NCBI GenBank assembly: GCA_017623215.1
Contig: JAGAPO010000052.1
Coordinates: 1 to 64,000, forward strand
Direction of reading: 5' to 3'
Length of the DNA stretch: 64,000 nt
From: Lachnospiraceae bacterium
GTDB lineage: Bacteria; Bacillota; Clostridia; Lachnospirales; Lachnospiraceae
Positions within the stretch are counted from its first letter, which is position 1. Each line of letters begins with the position of its first letter. Made by a program: the position numbers and the translations under genes. This document shows, piece after piece, positions 8,484 to 16,343 of the stretch. The notes under the pieces were generated by a model. That model made no database searches. It saw only the letters and a program-made list of their open reading frames with translations, and was not told where the DNA came from.

Positions 8484-8876
8484 ATGGCGACAGTATTTTT
8501 TATGGCGATGAACCCACCAACCTGCACCTATCAAGAAAAACAGGTGCAGGTACAAAATGACAAGCCGGTCTTTTATGACCCGCCGGGAGTGAAGGCAGCC
8601 CGCATCAAGTTGTGTGCGTATCTGGCAAAGCACCGACCGGTGAAGCGATACGAGCAGGGGGTTAGATTGGTAGTCAAGTGGTGCTTCCCGCGTGGACGTC
8701 ATGCGGATGGGGAATATCGGATTACAAAACCGGATACGGATAACCTGCAAAAGCTCCTGAAGGACTGTATGACAGACTTGGGATTCTGGAAGGATGATGC
8801 GTTAGTGGCATCCGAAATTGTGGAGAAATTCTGGGCGGAGATTCCCGGTATCTATATCCGGATTGAAGAATTGTGA
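8484..8876 (+). CDS. rusA: RusA-family Holliday junction resolvase
   Basis: The 130-aa length and the signature KPDTDNLQKLLKDCMTDLG followed by WKDDA match RusA. The catalytic acidic residues are Asp84, Asp86 and Asp104/105. RusA dimers cut four-way junctions symmetrically, resolving replication and recombination intermediates before packaging. ATG 8484 is preceded by AAGAGGATAGAG. It follows the origin-like region and leads a set of small genes, as in many Firmicutes prophages. Confidence 0.85.
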   Translation: MATVFFMAMNPPTCTYQEKQVQVQNDKPVFYDPPGVKAARIKLCAYLAKHRPVKRYEQGVRLVVKWCFPRGRHADGEYRITKPDTDNLQKLLKDCMTDLGFWKDDALVASEIVEKFWAEIPGIYIRIEEL

Positions 8877-8886
8877 GGTGAGCAGG

Positions 8887-9087
8887 ATGAATCAGCAACA
8901 GTGTTCTTTGGTGTTTCGCAGGATGAATGCGTTTGTAGGGAAATGGGAAATGCATCCACCAAAGACGGAGAATGAGTGGAGACGGGTGCTGGATGAGGCG
9001 GAGGAGTTGTATCATGAGCTGGGGCGGAATCCATTGACAATGCGGTTGATTCAGACGGTTCTGCGGTATTGGGAAGGAGAGGAGTAA
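8887..9087 (+). CDS. Small hypothetical phage protein (66 aa)
   Basis: Start chosen at ATG 8887, since GAGGTGAGCAGG lies just upstream; an earlier in-frame GTG at 8818 would overlap rusA by 59 bases. The product is a short helical soluble protein (NEWRRVLDEAEELYHELGRN) of the type encoded between rusA and the late regulator in many clostridial prophages. The final A of its stop is the first base of the next ATG. Function unknown. Confidence 0.55.
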   Translation: MNQQQCSLVFRRMNAFVGKWEMHPPKTENEWRRVLDEAEELYHELGRNPLTMRLIQTVLRYWEGEE

Positions 9088-9206
9088 TGGAAATATTTGC
9101 ACTTGTATTTTCGAGTATATGCTTTGTGGTAAATTTGATTTGCTTTATTTACATACTGCGGATCAATCATAAAACAAATCAGCAGCTAAAGGGAGGAGAC
9201 AAGTAA
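9087..9206 (+). CDS. Very small single-span membrane protein (39 aa)
   Basis: ATG 9087 overlaps the upstream stop (TAATG) behind GGAAGGAGAGG. About residues 3-24 are strongly hydrophobic (FALVFSSICFVVNLICFIYI), then a short basic tail. The stop again overlaps the next start as TAATG, so three consecutive genes are translationally coupled. Small membrane protein of unknown role. Confidence 0.5.
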   Translation: MEIFALVFSSICFVVNLICFIYILRINHKTNQQLKGGDK

Positions 9207-9454
9207 TGGCTTACAAATACTCCGTATATGACCACGGGAAGTATATCGGCAGCATGACTGCTACAGAGATTGAGAAGAAGACAGGACTGAATCGGAATTA
9301 TGTCAACGTGTATGCGTCCAGAAATGCCCCGTACAAGCAGCGTTATCTCTTCGAGTGGGAGAAGCTGCAGGAAGGCGCATGGACGGTACAGTTTCGAGAG
9401 GAATGGGACAAATGGAGAGGGAGGATTTTAACGGCAGGAGGAGCAATGGGATGA
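9206..9454 (+). CDS. Hypothetical phage protein with possible helix-turn-helix (82 aa)
   Basis: ATG 9206 has AAGGGAGGAGACA upstream. The stretch SMTATEIEKKTGLNRNYVNVY (about residues 16-36) looks like a short helix-turn-helix of the kind found in small phage or transposon regulators, followed by an Arg/Lys and Trp-rich C-terminus. Its stop overlaps the next small start as ATGA. DNA binding is only suggested. Confidence 0.5.
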   Translation: MAYKYSVYDHGKYIGSMTATEIEKKTGLNRNYVNVYASRNAPYKQRYLFEWEKLQEGAWTVQFREEWDKWRGRILTAGGAMG

Positions 9455-9546
9455 TTACAATCAAAATCTATCTGTGTCTCTACGTGATTATGCGGGGCGT
9501 CGTGCTGGGCAGAGTATCCTTTGTGGGACAGGATGCGGATATATAA
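9451..9546 (+). CDS. Very small ORF in the coupled early cluster (31 aa)
   Basis: ATG 9451 overlaps the TGA of the preceding gene (ATGA), with GGCAGGAGCAATGGG upstream as ribosome binding site. The peptide is hydrophobic at its N-terminus (ITIKIYLCLYVIM) and could be membrane-associated. Its reality rests only on the start-stop overlap and the RBS. Confidence 0.35.
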   Translation: MITIKIYLCLYVIMRGVVLGRVSFVGQDADI

Positions 9547-9575
9547 ACCGCGGGCGAAAAGAGGGAGTGAGGACA

Positions 9576-9971
9576 TTGGAGAAGGTCAAGAAGCGGGACA
9601 TCAAATTGAGTGACTATAACATATCTCACAAGAAATATAATGAACTGAAATACTTCTGCATGCAGTATGAGGACAAAAAGCGAGAGCTGGAGAAGAGCTA
9701 TGGCTTGAAAGCGATCGTAAACGATGGGGTGCCGCATGGAACCACTCCTGGGCACCCGACCGAGCAGGCAGCGGTCAGAAATGTGCAGCTGCAGAGCGAG
9801 ATAGAGCTGATTGAGCAGACGGTTATGGAGGCGGATGCAGAGATCTATCCTTGGTTGATGAAAAATATAACAATGGGGATCCCTTATGAATGGATGGATG
9901 CGCCGATATCTCGGACAAAGTTCTATGATAGCAGGAGATATTTTTTCTACCTTCTGGCACAGAAGAGGTAA
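9576..9971 (+). CDS. Phage regulator-like protein at the end of the early region (131 aa)
   Basis: The likely start is TTG 9576 (GAGGGAGTGAGG upstream); a GTG at 9567 sits in that ribosome binding site. The helical, charged protein with a C-terminal segment WMDAPISRTKFYDSRRYFFY has the size, position and ending of ArpU-like or sigma-like late regulators found just before terminase genes. The C-terminal part could be a helix-turn-helix. A role in switching on the late operon is inferred from position. Confidence 0.5.
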   Translation: MEKVKKRDIKLSDYNISHKKYNELKYFCMQYEDKKRELEKSYGLKAIVNDGVPHGTTPGHPTEQAAVRNVQLQSEIELIEQTVMEADAEIYPWLMKNITMGIPYEWMDAPISRTKFYDSRRYFFYLLAQKR

Positions 9972-10128
9972 ATATATTTTTTAAAATGGGGAACTACGAG
10001 AGCGACAAACGTGATAAATTGGTATTGTGGATTTGAAAGATATTTCATCTTCCATCCTCCTGAAGCGGCTCCTGCCTGTCAAAGGGCAGGGGCTGATAAT
10101 AAAGTTTAATGAGCTACAGAAATACAAG

Positions 10129-10156
10129 GCATCCTCCGGGGTGCTTTTCCTTTTCC
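10129..10156 (+). terminator. Terminator between early and late regions
   Basis: GCATCC (10129-10134), loop TCCG, GGGTGC (10139-10144), then TTTTCCTTTTCC. A second stem without T-run, GCTCCTGCC/GGCAGGGGC (10068-10093), lies upstream in the same gap. The gap 9972-10183 otherwise shows no gene and may include the late promoter, which could not be picked out with confidence. Confidence 0.6.
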
Positions 10157-10183
10157 AAAACAAACGAATGAGAGGTGGTGGTC

Positions 10184-10894
10184 TTGCCAAGAGAACGAAG
10201 TCCGAACCGTGACAGAGCTTACGAAATTTACAAGCAACACGGTGGAAACATTACAAACAGAGAAATAGCAGATCTTCTGAACGAAGATGAAAAAGTTATC
10301 GCAGTTTGGAAGAGCCGAGATAAATGGAATGTTGTACAACATTCAAATGATTGTTGTACAACAAAAGCAAAAGGCGGGCAGCCCGGGAATCAAAACGCAT
10401 CCGGTCACGGAGCGCCCGTCGCGAATAAAAACGCAGAAAAGCACGGTTTCTTCAGTAGATACTTGCCCGAAGAGACCGTTTCGCTTATCCAGGAGATTGA
10501 CCGGAAGGCTCCATTAGATATTCTCTGGGAGAACATCCAGCTCGCCTATGCGGCCATCATCCGGGCGCAGCAGATCGCTTATGTGAGAGATCGGGAGGAT
10601 AAGACGGAGGAAAAGACAGGAAGTTTCGACAATGGCGATATGTACATGATACAGCAGGCTTGGGATAAGCAAAATAATTTCCTGAAAGCCCAGGCGCGAG
10701 CCCAGGGCGAACTACGCAGCCTGATAAAACAATATGACGAGATGCTGCACAACAACTGGGAGCAGGCTTCTGAGGAACAAAAAGCCCGCATCGCTCACCT
10801 GAAAGCGCAGACCGATAAGTTGACCGGCAATAACCAGGAGATAGAAGACCTGGACGATGTGGAGGACGATATCTATGGCAGTAACGAAGCGTAA
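10184..10894 (+). CDS. terS: Terminase small subunit
   Basis: Start taken at TTG 10184, giving MPRERSPNRDRAYEIYKQHG, the usual opening of this family, with AGAGGTGG upstream. Residues 1-50 form the DNA-binding helix-turn-helix (NITNREIADLLNEDEKVIAVWKSRDKW), followed by the conserved GGQPGNQNASGHGAP segment, then an oligomerisation and coiled-coil part. It recognises the packaging site and loads DNA on the large subunit. Its end overlaps terL by 20 bases. Confidence 0.85.
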   Translation: MPRERSPNRDRAYEIYKQHGGNITNREIADLLNEDEKVIAVWKSRDKWNVVQHSNDCCTTKAKGGQPGNQNASGHGAPVANKNAEKHGFFSRYLPEETVSLIQEIDRKAPLDILWENIQLAYAAIIRAQQIAYVRDREDKTEEKTGSFDNGDMYMIQQAWDKQNNFLKAQARAQGELRSLIKQYDEMLHNNWEQASEEQKARIAHLKAQTDKLTGNNQEIEDLDDVEDDIYGSNEA

Positions 10895-12227
10895 AACCAT
10901 TTCGTTCCGGTTCAGCGACAAGCACAAGGCGTATATCCGGGAATGCCGGAACTGTACCTACAACGTCGCAGAAGGCGCGGTTCGAGCCGGCAAGACGGTC
11001 GATAACGTATTTGCTTTTGCGAAGGAGCTGCAGGATACACCCGACCGCATCCATCTGGCAACCGGTTCCACGGTCGGCAATGCGAAGTTGAATATCGGAG
11101 ACGCGAACGGCTTCGGTTTAGAGTGGATCTTTCGCGGGCAATGTCACTGGGGGACCTATAAAGACAATGAAGCACTGTTTATCAAAGGTCCATCCACCCG
11201 GAACCGGCAGAAGATTGTAATATTCGCCGGTGCCGGAAAAGCGGACAGCTACAAAAAGATTCGAGGCAATTCCTACGGTCTGTGGATTGCAACGGAAATC
11301 AACCTGCACCACGAAAACACCATCCGGGAAGCCTTCAACCGACAACTGGCAGCGAAACGGAGAAAAATCTTCTGGGACTTAAACCCGGATAATCCGAAAG
11401 CTATCATCTACACGAAATATATCGACCGATACGCAAAACAGGCAGAAGCCGGCGAGCTGCTCGGCGGATACAATTATATGCACTGTACCTTGTATGACAA
11501 CATCAATATCCCCGAGGAGCGTAAGCGGGAGATTGAAAGTCAGTACGACAAGACCAGTATCTGGTACTTGCGTGACATTAAGGGCCAGCGAATCATAGCA
11601 GAGGGTCTGATATACCGCCAGTTTGCCAACGATGAAAGTACAGGAAAGCATTCCTTCCAGTTGACCGAACGTCCAAAGAACCTGCAGGAGATTATTCTTG
11701 GCGTCGATTTCGGCGGAAGCGGATCCGGCCACTCCTTTACGGCGACCGGAATCACAAGAGGATTTCAGGAGGTCATCGCCCTGGCTTCGGAGTGGATTGA
11801 TTGCCAGAAAGAAGAGATCGATCCGGAAGAATTGGGACGGCGGTTCTGTCTGTTCGTACAGCGGATCGTCACCCGGTACGGATTTATTAATGTTGTTTAT
11901 GCCGACAGTGCAGAACAAACCCTGATAGCGGGACTCAGAACCAGCCTGCGCAAGAACGGCCTCGGGTGGGTACGGGTAGACAATGCGCTCAAAACAAATA
12001 TCAATGATAGAATCAACGCCATGTGCATTCTGATTGCGCAGAGGCGTTTTTTCTATGTGCAAAACGAGTGTGACAGTTTGGTCACAGCCCTTAGCACTGC
12101 AGTCTGGGATGAGAAAGAAGTAACGAAAAATGTCCGGCTGGACGATGGTACCAGTGATATCGACAGTTTGGATAGCTTTGAATACACCTATGAGCGGCAC
12201 ATCAGCCGTCTGATACGGTTGGGATAG
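10875..12227 (+). CDS. terL: Terminase large subunit
   Basis: Start set at ATG 10875 (GGAGG upstream), giving 450 aa. The ATPase has Walker A GAVRAGKT (residues 34-41) and a Walker B-like strand YGLWIATEI. The RNase H-like nuclease domain starts around residue 275 with ILGVDFGGSGSGHS, and VVYADSAEQ supplies a second acidic residue. It powers DNA packaging and cuts the concatemer. Length and layout fit the PBSX/A118 type. Confidence 0.9.
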   Translation: MAVTKRKTISFRFSDKHKAYIRECRNCTYNVAEGAVRAGKTVDNVFAFAKELQDTPDRIHLATGSTVGNAKLNIGDANGFGLEWIFRGQCHWGTYKDNEALFIKGPSTRNRQKIVIFAGAGKADSYKKIRGNSYGLWIATEINLHHENTIREAFNRQLAAKRRKIFWDLNPDNPKAIIYTKYIDRYAKQAEAGELLGGYNYMHCTLYDNINIPEERKREIESQYDKTSIWYLRDIKGQRIIAEGLIYRQFANDESTGKHSFQLTERPKNLQEIILGVDFGGSGSGHSFTATGITRGFQEVIALASEWIDCQKEEIDPEELGRRFCLFVQRIVTRYGFINVVYADSAEQTLIAGLRTSLRKNGLGWVRVDNALKTNINDRINAMCILIAQRRFFYVQNECDSLVTALSTAVWDEKEVTKNVRLDDGTSDIDSLDSFEYTYERHISRLIRLG

Positions 12228-12240
12228 GAGGTGACAAGAT

Positions 12241-13611
12241 ATGCGATATAGTAAGATGCTGACCCTGATTCAGCAGGTATTGAATAAGGATTCGGACATC
12301 AAGATTGATTTTGCGCTGACCTCGAAAATGGCCAGACAAATTGAGCTGTGGTCCCGGATGTACGAGGGGGCCGCTCCCTGGTTGAATAAATCGGTACAAA
12401 GCGCCGAGCTTCCTTCGGCTATCGCATCTGAGACGGCAAGAATGATTACTCTTGAGATGAAATCATCGGTAACAGGAAGCACAAGGGCCGATTATATCAA
12501 TCAGGTTTATCAGAAGATGATTCAATCGCTTCGGATTCAGGTTGAGTATGGATGCGCTAAGGGAGGGCTGATATTAAAGCCTTATGTAACGCAAAACGGA
12601 ATTGTAATCCAGTATGTACAGGCAGATTGCTTTTTTCCGGTCGATTTTGACAGCTCCGGAAATATGACGCGCTGCGTATTCCTGGAACAGTTTCGAAAAG
12701 GGGAAAAGATATATTCCAGGCTTGAAATACACGGAATGGAAGCAGATACCATTCAAATTACGAATCGGGTATTTGTCGCAGCGAATGAGTACAGTCTTGG
12801 AACCGAGCTGCCGATTTCGTCTGTTCCACGTTGGGCTGAGCTTGCACCTGAACTGAGAATCTCAGGAGCCGGTAAGCTGCTGTTTGGATACTTCAAGGTC
12901 CCTCTTGCGAACAACTCGGATACAGACAGCCCGCTTGGAGTATCGGTATACTCACGAGCAGTCGGTCTGATATCGGAGGCGGATAAACGATACAGCCAAA
13001 TCAACTGGGAATATGAAGCAAAAGAAGCCGCGGTCCATATTGCACAGAATCTTCTGAAATGGGACAAGGACCAGGGAAAATATCAATATCCCGGAGGCAA
13101 GGAACGCCTGTATCGGGATGTAGAATACTCATCCGGAGCGGTGGACAAACCGTTGATAGATGTGTTTTCTCCGGATATCCGAGACACCTCATTTTTTAAT
13201 GGCTTAAACCAGCAGCTTAAGCGAATCGAATTTAATTGCAATCTGGCGTATGGTACGTTGTCGGATCCGGATTCTGTCGATAAGACAGCGACGGAAATAA
13301 AGACCAGTAAACAGCGGTCCTACACGTTTATTTCCGACTGCCAGATGGCCTTGCAAACCGCGTTGGAAGATACGGTGGATGCCATGAATACATATTGTGA
13401 TTTATATTCTCTCGCGCCTGCAGGCGATTATCAGATGTCGTTTGACTGGGATGACAGTGTCATCGTTGATGCGGAATCAGAACGACAGCAGGACAGAAAT
13501 GATGTGGCAATGGGTGTTATGGGACTGGCGGAATATCGTGCAAAATGGTATGGAGAAACGATAGAAGAAGCCGCTAAGAATCTTCCGGCGCCAGCACTGG
13601 TAGAAGAGTAG
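12241..13611 (+). CDS. Portal protein, A118 type
   Basis: The 456-aa product has the length, acidic C-terminus and motifs of SPP1/A118-like portal proteins: TARMITLEMKSSV near the N-terminus, ADCFFPVDFDSSGNM in the wing and CNLAYGTLSDPDSVDKTATEIK in the crown region, with the long stem helices after it. AGGAGGTGACAAGAT precedes ATG 12241. As a dodecameric ring it would be the DNA gateway at one capsid vertex. Confidence 0.88.
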   Translation: MRYSKMLTLIQQVLNKDSDIKIDFALTSKMARQIELWSRMYEGAAPWLNKSVQSAELPSAIASETARMITLEMKSSVTGSTRADYINQVYQKMIQSLRIQVEYGCAKGGLILKPYVTQNGIVIQYVQADCFFPVDFDSSGNMTRCVFLEQFRKGEKIYSRLEIHGMEADTIQITNRVFVAANEYSLGTELPISSVPRWAELAPELRISGAGKLLFGYFKVPLANNSDTDSPLGVSVYSRAVGLISEADKRYSQINWEYEAKEAAVHIAQNLLKWDKDQGKYQYPGGKERLYRDVEYSSGAVDKPLIDVFSPDIRDTSFFNGLNQQLKRIEFNCNLAYGTLSDPDSVDKTATEIKTSKQRSYTFISDCQMALQTALEDTVDAMNTYCDLYSLAPAGDYQMSFDWDDSVIVDAESERQQDRNDVAMGVMGLAEYRAKWYGETIEEAAKNLPAPALVEE

Positions 13612-13621
13612 GTGATGCGAT

Positions 13622-15268
13622 ATGTCTCCTGAGGAAATGGAGAAACTGCCGAAGAAGTTAGAAAAGATATTCTCTAATCTTGAGTTGGATGTCATGGGTG
13701 ATATCGTGGAGCGTCTGAAGGAGACAAAGGCCATCACGCCGGCTATTGACTGGATGCTTTTAAGAATGACCGCTGTCGGGAAAAGCAAGAATGCTATCAA
13801 GAAGGCGATTCAGAAAGCGCTTGCCCTGGCGGAAAAAGAGATTGAAAAGATTTATAATACCGCGGCGGAAGCATTATTTACCCGCAGCGCGGAAATATAT
13901 CGGGAAGTCGGGAGAGATTTTATCCCTCTGCAGGAGAATAAAGAAGTATTACAGCTGATAGAAGCCATCAAGAGTCAGACTTCGGATGAGATGACCAATA
14001 TCACACGCACGACCGGATTTATGACCAGGGATAAACAGGGGAACCGGATTGTTACTCCGGCTGCGGAATTCTTTCAACAGAAGTTGGACCAGGCAATTAT
14101 CGAGATAGATACCGGAGTCTATGATTACAACACATCCATACAGAAAGTCATCGATGAAATGACTACGAGCGGACTTCGCACCGTGGAATATGATTCCGGG
14201 CGTACGGATCGTATCGAGGTGGCAGCCAGAAGAGCCGTTATGACTGGCAATTCTCAGCTTACTGATAAAGTCAACGAGAAGAATGCGGAAAAACTGGGTA
14301 CGGAATACTGGGAAGTTGCCTGGCATATGGGAGCGCGTAATACCGGAACCGGATTTCGAAACCATCAGAGCTGGCAAGGGAAGGTATACAGCAGCGAAGA
14401 GATGAAAACGGTATGCGGATTAGGTGAGATGCTCGGGTTTGGAGGAATTAACTGCTATCATATCCGGTATCCGTTCATCATGGGAGTAAGCAAAAGGAAC
14501 TATACCGATGAATGGCTGGAGGAGCAAAACAAGATAGAGAATACCAAGAAGGTATATCGGGGAAAAGAATATGATACCTATTCGGCCCTTCAGCATCAGC
14601 GCAAGCTGGAACGGACGATGCGCAAGCAAAACCAGGACATCCAATTGCTTGATAAAGCGGATGCGGATCCGGATATGCTCATGGCCGCGAGAAGCCGGAG
14701 AAAGGCAACGGAGCGGGAATATATTGATTTCTCAAAGCAGATGGGACTCAGACAGCAGAGAGAACGGTTAGCAGCACCGAAGAGCGTATCGAAGTCAACA
14801 GAAAAAGCGGTTGCAAAGTTAGATAATTCTGATATAATGGAATTACAAAGGAAGGTAGATGACTCAAGGAAAAACTTTAAATTTATTACAGATGAGACTT
14901 TCAATAATCTGACGATAACGGCACGTAAGAAAGGAGCAGTTATTATCAGAGGAACAAAGGAAGCTGAGGAGCATTTAGAAAAGCTTGGAGCGTCAGCTGC
15001 TAATATCGGTGATGTTCTGATATTTAAAAAAGATGTGTGCATCAGTGAGGTGCTTGAGGAAACATATCACTTTGAGCAGAATATATCCAAGATGAATGAT
15101 GATAAAGGAGAACCTCTTCGGAGTATTTTGAATGAGATTGATGCAAAACAGTATTTACTTGATAATGCAGATAAATATAGGATTCCAAGAAATGAAATTG
15201 AGTTGACTGAGAGACAATTAAAGTCATATAAGCAGCAACTGGAAGAATATCAGAAGGGAGGGAAATAG
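13622..15268 (+). CDS. MuF-like minor capsid protein with toxin-like C-terminal domain
   Basis: Residues 1 to about 340 match the phage minor capsid 2 / MuF fold of A118-like phages (AARRAVMTGNSQLTDKVNEK, CYHIRYPFIMGVSK). Beyond about residue 398 the DNA becomes clearly more AT-rich and the protein changes character. The C-terminal 150 residues carry EETYHFEQ (Glu479, Glu480, His483, Gln486), a metal-site-like EExxHxxQ pattern seen at ends of MuF-type polymorphic toxins. MuF proteins with C-terminal toxins are known in temperate Firmicutes phages; the activity here is unknown. A small gene starts 2 nt after the stop. Confidence 0.8.
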   Translation: MSPEEMEKLPKKLEKIFSNLELDVMGDIVERLKETKAITPAIDWMLLRMTAVGKSKNAIKKAIQKALALAEKEIEKIYNTAAEALFTRSAEIYREVGRDFIPLQENKEVLQLIEAIKSQTSDEMTNITRTTGFMTRDKQGNRIVTPAAEFFQQKLDQAIIEIDTGVYDYNTSIQKVIDEMTTSGLRTVEYDSGRTDRIEVAARRAVMTGNSQLTDKVNEKNAEKLGTEYWEVAWHMGARNTGTGFRNHQSWQGKVYSSEEMKTVCGLGEMLGFGGINCYHIRYPFIMGVSKRNYTDEWLEEQNKIENTKKVYRGKEYDTYSALQHQRKLERTMRKQNQDIQLLDKADADPDMLMAARSRRKATEREYIDFSKQMGLRQQRERLAAPKSVSKSTEKAVAKLDNSDIMELQRKVDDSRKNFKFITDETFNNLTITARKKGAVIIRGTKEAEEHLEKLGASAANIGDVLIFKKDVCISEVLEETYHFEQNISKMNDDKGEPLRSILNEIDAKQYLLDNADKYRIPRNEIELTERQLKSYKQQLEEYQKGGK

Positions 15269-15270
15269 GC

Positions 15271-15468
15271 ATGTGTGTTATATTAAGTGAATGGATAATA
15301 GGGAAATATGCCATACTTGAGTTGGATCAAGATCCTCCAATGAGACATTACCGCAGATATCGGATTGAAGGAGTTGAGTATGACCCAGTGCCGGTCTATG
15401 ATCTCCCAAGACAAATAGCAGTAGAAGCACAAGGAAGTTTTAAAGGAAAATCAGTCGAGTTTATTTAA
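15271..15468 (+). CDS. Possible immunity protein for the MuF C-terminal domain (65 aa)
   Basis: ATG 15271 lies 2 bases after the MuF stop and behind AAGGGAGGGAAATAGGC. The small beta-rich protein contains RIEGVEYDPVPVYDLPRQIA and ends GSFKGKSVEFI. It shares the AT-rich composition of the MuF C-terminus and is closed off by a strong terminator at 15468-15500, so the two form one inserted cassette. Position directly after a toxin-like domain suggests immunity; no direct evidence. Confidence 0.55.
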   Translation: MCVILSEWIIGKYAILELDQDPPMRHYRRYRIEGVEYDPVPVYDLPRQIAVEAQGSFKGKSVEFI

Positions 15469-15500
15469 TACCACCAGTCATTATGGCCGGTGGTATTTTT
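15468..15500 (+). terminator. Strong terminator after the MuF cassette
   Basis: Perfect 8-bp stem ATACCACC (15468-15475) / GGTGGTAT (15489-15496) followed by TTTTT. Unusual inside a phage structural operon, where transcription normally runs through. Confidence 0.8.
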
Positions 15501-15533
15501 ATACTCAATAATCAAGGCGGGAGGTGACATAAC

Positions 15534-15665
15534 ATGCCAAAGTGGCTGAAACAGTTCCTTTGTGGTCATTGCTACAGCCCAAACCTGTACGCGGTTCGGA
15601 CAGATAAAGGCAAGCGCCATGCTTATGTCTGCTGCAAATGCGGCAAGCAAGTGTATGTAGATTGA
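15534..15665 (+). CDS. Small zinc-ribbon protein (43 aa)
   Basis: ATG 15534 has GGGAGGTGACATAAC upstream. Two CxxC knuckles, CGHC (residues 10-13) and CKC with its preceding Cys (33-36), would bind one zinc ion. Such tiny zinc-ribbon proteins occur in phage genomes with no assigned role. It lies between two terminators, outside the usual head gene order. Confidence 0.6.
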   Translation: MPKWLKQFLCGHCYSPNLYAVRTDKGKRHAYVCCKCGKQVYVD

Positions 15666-15691
15666 GGAGGTGATCCATAAATCTCCCTTTG

Positions 15692-15717
15692 AGACGCAGG
15701 GTAAGCGTCTTATTTTT
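15692..15717 (+). terminator. Second terminator-like hairpin before the scaffold gene
   Basis: AGACGC (15692-15697), loop, GCGTCT (15705-15710), then TATTTTTATA. The stem is short but the T-rich tail is good. Confidence 0.55.
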
Positions 15718-15806
15718 ATACTTAATCGCCAGGTGATGAGGCGTTAAACAGTCGGCCGCGCGTGTCTCTTCACGGAAAACAGAGTAGCGGGAAGAAAAGG
15801 AGCAAT

Positions 15807-16340
15807 ATGAAAAGAGAAGATTTAACAGCAAAAGGATTAACGCAGGAACAGATTGATTTTGTCATGGCAGAACACGGAAAAGAGCTGAATCCCGTGATTG
15901 CGGAGCGTGACGGATATAAAACGCAGCTTGGTGAGGCGCAGCGTTCGCTTGAAAGCCTGAAAGGCGTGGATGTGCAGGCTCTACAGGGCAAGATAACGGA
16001 TCTGACCAATCAGCTTGCCGGAAAGGACGCCGAGATCAATCAGGTAAAAGCGGATGCGCAGTTTAATGAACTGCTGAAAGAGGCAATTCGAAGCGCAGGA
16101 GCAAGAAGCGAAAAAGCAGTGATTCCGTTCTTAGACATTCCGGCGCTTAAGAAAAGCAAAAACCAGTCCGATGATATCAAAGCGGCGCTGGAATCCGTCA
16201 AGAAGGATAACGATTTTCTGTTTCAGCCGGCACAGAACCACCCGAAGGTTGTATCAGGAACGCCTGGAATCAACCAGAATGCAGAAGACAGAAAAGCACA
16301 GGCAAATGAAGCTTTGAGAAGCTTATTTGGAAAGGAGTAA
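15807..16340 (+). CDS. Capsid scaffolding protein (GP20-like)
   Basis: Start at ATG 15807 (AAAGGAGCAAT upstream); an in-frame start at 15762 has no good RBS. The 177-aa protein begins MKREDLTAKGLTQEQIDFVM, the hallmark opening of phage GP20 scaffold proteins, followed by a long coiled coil (about 40-95) and a C-terminal basic region that contacts the coat. It sits directly before the major capsid gene and would be lost or cleaved during head maturation. Confidence 0.85.
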   Translation: MKREDLTAKGLTQEQIDFVMAEHGKELNPVIAERDGYKTQLGEAQRSLESLKGVDVQALQGKITDLTNQLAGKDAEINQVKADAQFNELLKEAIRSAGARSEKAVIPFLDIPALKKSKNQSDDIKAALESVKKDNDFLFQPAQNHPKVVSGTPGINQNAEDRKAQANEALRSLFGKE

Positions 16341-16343
16341 TGT

